DNA of 9,475 bases from an uncultured Erysipelotrichaceae bacterium (GTDB lineage Bacteria; Bacillota_I; Bacilli_A; Erysipelotrichales; Erysipelotrichaceae): positions 1 to 9,475 of the forward strand of contig CAJKOS010000064.1 in NCBI GenBank assembly GCA_905201565.1, in the 5' to 3' direction. Both the position numbers and the translations under genes were made by a program. The notes beneath the pieces are model-generated. The model was not told the origin of the DNA and did not search any database. It was given only the letters and a program-made list of their open reading frames with translations. Positions 7,404-9,475 of the stretch are shown here, piece by piece (the stretch's first letter is position 1; the number at the start of each line of letters is the position of its first letter).

Positions 7404-8596
7404 GCAAGATTATTTCAGTCAATTCGGGATCTTCATCCCTGAAATTCCAACTGTTTGACATGCCGTCTGAAACAGTACTCTCTAGTGGTCAGGCAGAAAG
7501 AATCGGTCAGGAAATGGGTGCTTTCACCATCAAGTACAATGGTGAAAAGAAAGTACAGGAACTCCCTGTACCCGATCATAAGACAGCTGTCGATATTCTG
7601 TTGAAGAGCCTTGTTGAAAATGGCATCATCAAAGACCTCAGCGAAATCGATGCTGCTGGTCACCGCATTGTCCAGGGTGGTTCTTACTTTGACAAGTCTG
7701 TAGTCGTTGATGAAAGTGTTGTCGAAAAGGTAGAGGAACTTGCAGAACTTGCACCATTGCATAATCCTGCCCACCTTGTGTGCTACCGTGCTTTTGTGGA
7801 AGCACTGCCTTCTATTCGTCACGTCTTTGTCTTCGATACAGCTTTCCATCAGACAATGACACCGGAATCCTATCTTTTCCCGGTACCATATGAATGGTAT
7901 ACCGATCACAAGATCAGAAGATATGGTGCGCATGGCACATCCCATTACTATGTCAATAGACGCACAGCTGAACTGATGGGGAAAGATGTCAACACATTGA
8001 ATATGATTACATGCCATCTTGGTAATGGTGCTTCCATCACTGCCATCCGCAATGGCAAGGTTGTCAATACATCCATGGGTCTTACACCACTTGGCGGTAT
8101 CATGATGGGCACAAGATGTGGTGACATTGATCCGACAGTTGTCTTCTACATGATGAAGAAATTGAATCTTTCACCGGATGAGATGGATAACATCCTCAAC
8201 AAGAAGTCCGGTATGCTCGGTGTTTCTGGAATTTCCTCTGATGCCCGTGATATCCAGTCTGCCGTACATGAAGGAAATGAACGCGCAATCCTGACAGTAG
8301 ATCTTTACACAAACCGTGCCGTCAATGTGGCTGGTGGCTACTTTGCACAGCTTGGTCACGTTGATGCCATTGCCTTCACCGCAGGACTTGGAGAAAACGA
8401 TGATGAGATCAGAGAGAGAATTCTCAAGGGTCTTGAAGAAGCGATGGGGCTTTCCATTGATTATGAACTCAACCACACAATCCATGGCAAAGAAGCTTTG
8501 ATTTCAAGACCTGACAGCAAAGTACAGGTATGGGTCATCCCGACAAATGAGGAACTGATGATTGCCCGCGATACGCAATCTCTGTTACATCTTTAA
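7400..8596 (+). CDS. ackA: Acetate kinase
   Basis: AckA converts acetyl phosphate and ADP to acetate and ATP in the cytoplasm, the ATP-yielding end of acetate fermentation, usually paired with phosphotransacetylase (pta). The 398-residue protein is full length (about 395-410 in the family). It has the N-terminal phosphate loop NSGSSSLKF (8-16), GHRIVQGG with the catalytic Arg (Arg89), LAPLHNPAHL (118-126), FDTAFHQT with the catalytic Asp (Asp146), GAHGTSH (His178), the HLGNGAS nucleotide loop (206-212), MGTRCGDIDP with Arg239, FTAGLGEN (327-333) and the terminal PTNEEL with its metal-binding Glu. All expected active-site residues are present. Butyrate kinase is less likely given the full-length acetate kinase signatures. 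Translation starts at GTG. Its place at the ffh position behind ylxM is unusual, and pta is not in this window. Confidence 0.96.
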   Translation: MSKIISVNSGSSSLKFQLFDMPSETVLSSGQAERIGQEMGAFTIKYNGEKKVQELPVPDHKTAVDILLKSLVENGIIKDLSEIDAAGHRIVQGGSYFDKSVVVDESVVEKVEELAELAPLHNPAHLVCYRAFVEALPSIRHVFVFDTAFHQTMTPESYLFPVPYEWYTDHKIRRYGAHGTSHYYVNRRTAELMGKDVNTLNMITCHLGNGASITAIRNGKVVNTSMGLTPLGGIMMGTRCGDIDPTVVFYMMKKLNLSPDEMDNILNKKSGMLGVSGISSDARDIQSAVHEGNERAILTVDLYTNRAVNVAGGYFAQLGHVDAIAFTAGLGENDDEIRERILKGLEEAMGLSIDYELNHTIHGKEALISRPDSKVQVWVIPTNEELMIARDTQSLLHL

Positions 8597-8598
8597 TC

Positions 8599-9475
8599 AT
8601 GACAAACAACCTGTTTGATACACTTCTTGATGCCATTGTACAAAGTGACATCATCACCATCTTCCGCCATGAACATCCTGATTGTGATGCCCTTGGTTCA
8701 CAATGGGGACTGTATACATGGATCAGGGAAAACTTCCCGGAAAAGGAAGTCTATGCAGCAGGATTTGAAACGACAAACCAGTGCGTATTCCCACAAAGTC
8801 ATACCATAGCGGATGAAGTCATCGAAAACAGTACTGCCATCATCCTCGATACGGCAAATATTGCCCGTATTGATGATTACCGCGCCACAAAGGCAAAGCG
8901 GATTGTCAAGGTAGACCATCATCCAAATCGTGAGCCATTTGGAGATCCTTGTATCGTCATTGACAAAGCTGCCGCAACTTGTGAAATCCTCACCGATTTC
9001 TTCCAGGCATATAGCGAAAGCTATACGTTGTCACTGACTGCTGCAAAATACCTCTATCGGGGATTATTGACAGATACACTATGTTACAGGACGAACAACA
9101 CCACTGCCCATACCCTTGAAGCAGGCGCATACCTGATCAGTAAGGGCATTGATGTAGCAAGTGTGAACCGGGAACTCTTTGATGTACCATATTCAATATT
9201 CAACTTTCAGAATTACCTTCGCAGCAAGGTAAGATTCCATAGAGGTTTAGCCTATGTCATCTTCAGAAAGGAAGAGCTCAGGAACCTGGAGATCACCGGT
9301 TCTGAAGCACGTAACTATATCGATGAGCTTGGCCATGTGCGTGAATTTGAAATATGGGCAATCTTTACCGAAAGTGAAGAAAACCCTGGTCACTACAATG
9401 GTTCATTGCGTTCTAAACATGTGGTCATCAATGAAATTGCCCAGCAGTTCAACGGTGGTGGACATCCAAATGCAT
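8599..9475 (+). CDS. DHH-family phosphoesterase, NrnA-like (3' end beyond window)
   Basis: The frame is open from ATG 8599 to the window edge, giving 292 codons with no stop. The DHH motifs are all visible: HEHPDCDALGS (24-34, metal ligands His24, Asp28, Asp30), DTAN (Asp84), VDHHPN (Asp106, His107, His108) and GLLTDTLCYRT (Asp159). The C-terminal DHHA1 domain ends in the substrate-binding loop GGGHPNA (286-292), right at the edge. NrnA-type enzymes degrade 2-5 nucleotide RNA fragments, and many also dephosphorylate pAp or cleave pApA. Full-length NrnA is about 310-325 residues, so perhaps 20-35 are missing. Cyclic-di-AMP phosphodiesterase GdpP is excluded because there are no membrane, PAS or GGDEF-like regions before the DHH domain. 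The gene follows the ackA stop by 2 bases and has no recognisable ribosome site, so it probably depends on ribosomes finishing ackA. Confidence 0.88.
   Translation, partial: MTNNLFDTLLDAIVQSDIITIFRHEHPDCDALGSQWGLYTWIRENFPEKEVYAAGFETTNQCVFPQSHTIADEVIENSTAIILDTANIARIDDYRATKAKRIVKVDHHPNREPFGDPCIVIDKAAATCEILTDFFQAYSESYTLSLTAAKYLYRGLLTDTLCYRTNNTTAHTLEAGAYLISKGIDVASVNRELFDVPYSIFNFQNYLRSKVRFHRGLAYVIFRKEELRNLEITGSEARNYIDELGHVREFEIWAIFTESEENPGHYNGSLRSKHVVINEIAQQFNGGGHPNA

Noticed and set aside
7433..8017. A 194-residue minus-strand ORF opposite ackA
   Set aside because: It is antisense to a fully conserved kinase and shows no family features or plausible operon context.
191..9475. A mobile element, CRISPR array or defence system
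   Set aside because: The region is almost completely filled by recognisable housekeeping genes. I saw no direct-repeat array, transposase, integrase or toxin-antitoxin pair.

Overview
The window reads as low-to-mid-GC Firmicutes (Bacillota) chromosomal housekeeping DNA from about position 191 to the end, preceded by about 190 bases of high-GC DNA that belong to a different organism. The first 63 codons encode the ketosynthase active-site region of an actinobacterial (probably Bifidobacterium) type I fatty acid synthase, with 56 of 63 codons ending in G or C. From about position 191 the frame continues, without a stop, into the C-terminus of a Firmicutes DNA polymerase III delta subunit, where only 25 of the next 63 codons end in G or C. 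The simplest reading is an assembly or cloning chimera between two gut bacteria. The main organism is probably a member of the Erysipelotrichia or a close relative. This is inferred from the Firmicutes-type smc-ftsY-ylxM order and the short SMC protein, and it is not proven.

Layout, all on the plus strand. (1) 2-190: fatty acid synthase fragment. (2) 191-3111: a tightly overlapping group of holA (3' end), a family 6 uracil-DNA-glycosylase-like DNA-deoxyinosine glycosylase, and a large U32 family protein (RlhA type, with a DUF3656-like middle). (3) 3112-3167: the only real intergenic gap. It holds an extended -10 promoter and a 20-base dyad that overlaps it. (4) 3168-9475: smc, ftsY, ylxM, ackA and a DHH-family phosphoesterase (NrnA type, cut by the window end). 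These five genes overlap by 4-11 bases or are separated by 2, so they are very likely one operon.

The genes cover replication (holA), base repair (deoxyinosine glycosylase), probable RNA modification (U32), chromosome organisation (SMC), membrane protein targeting (FtsY, YlxM), acetate and ATP metabolism (AckA) and nanoRNA or nucleotide turnover (DHH protein). The arrangement smc-ftsY-ylxM is the known Firmicutes order, but ffh, which normally follows ylxM, is replaced here by ackA. I saw no rRNA, tRNA, CRISPR array, insertion sequence, prophage gene or defence system, and no strong case for a novel system. The points most worth a second look are the chimeric left end, the ffh-for-ackA replacement, the promoter dyad before smc and the short SMC arms.
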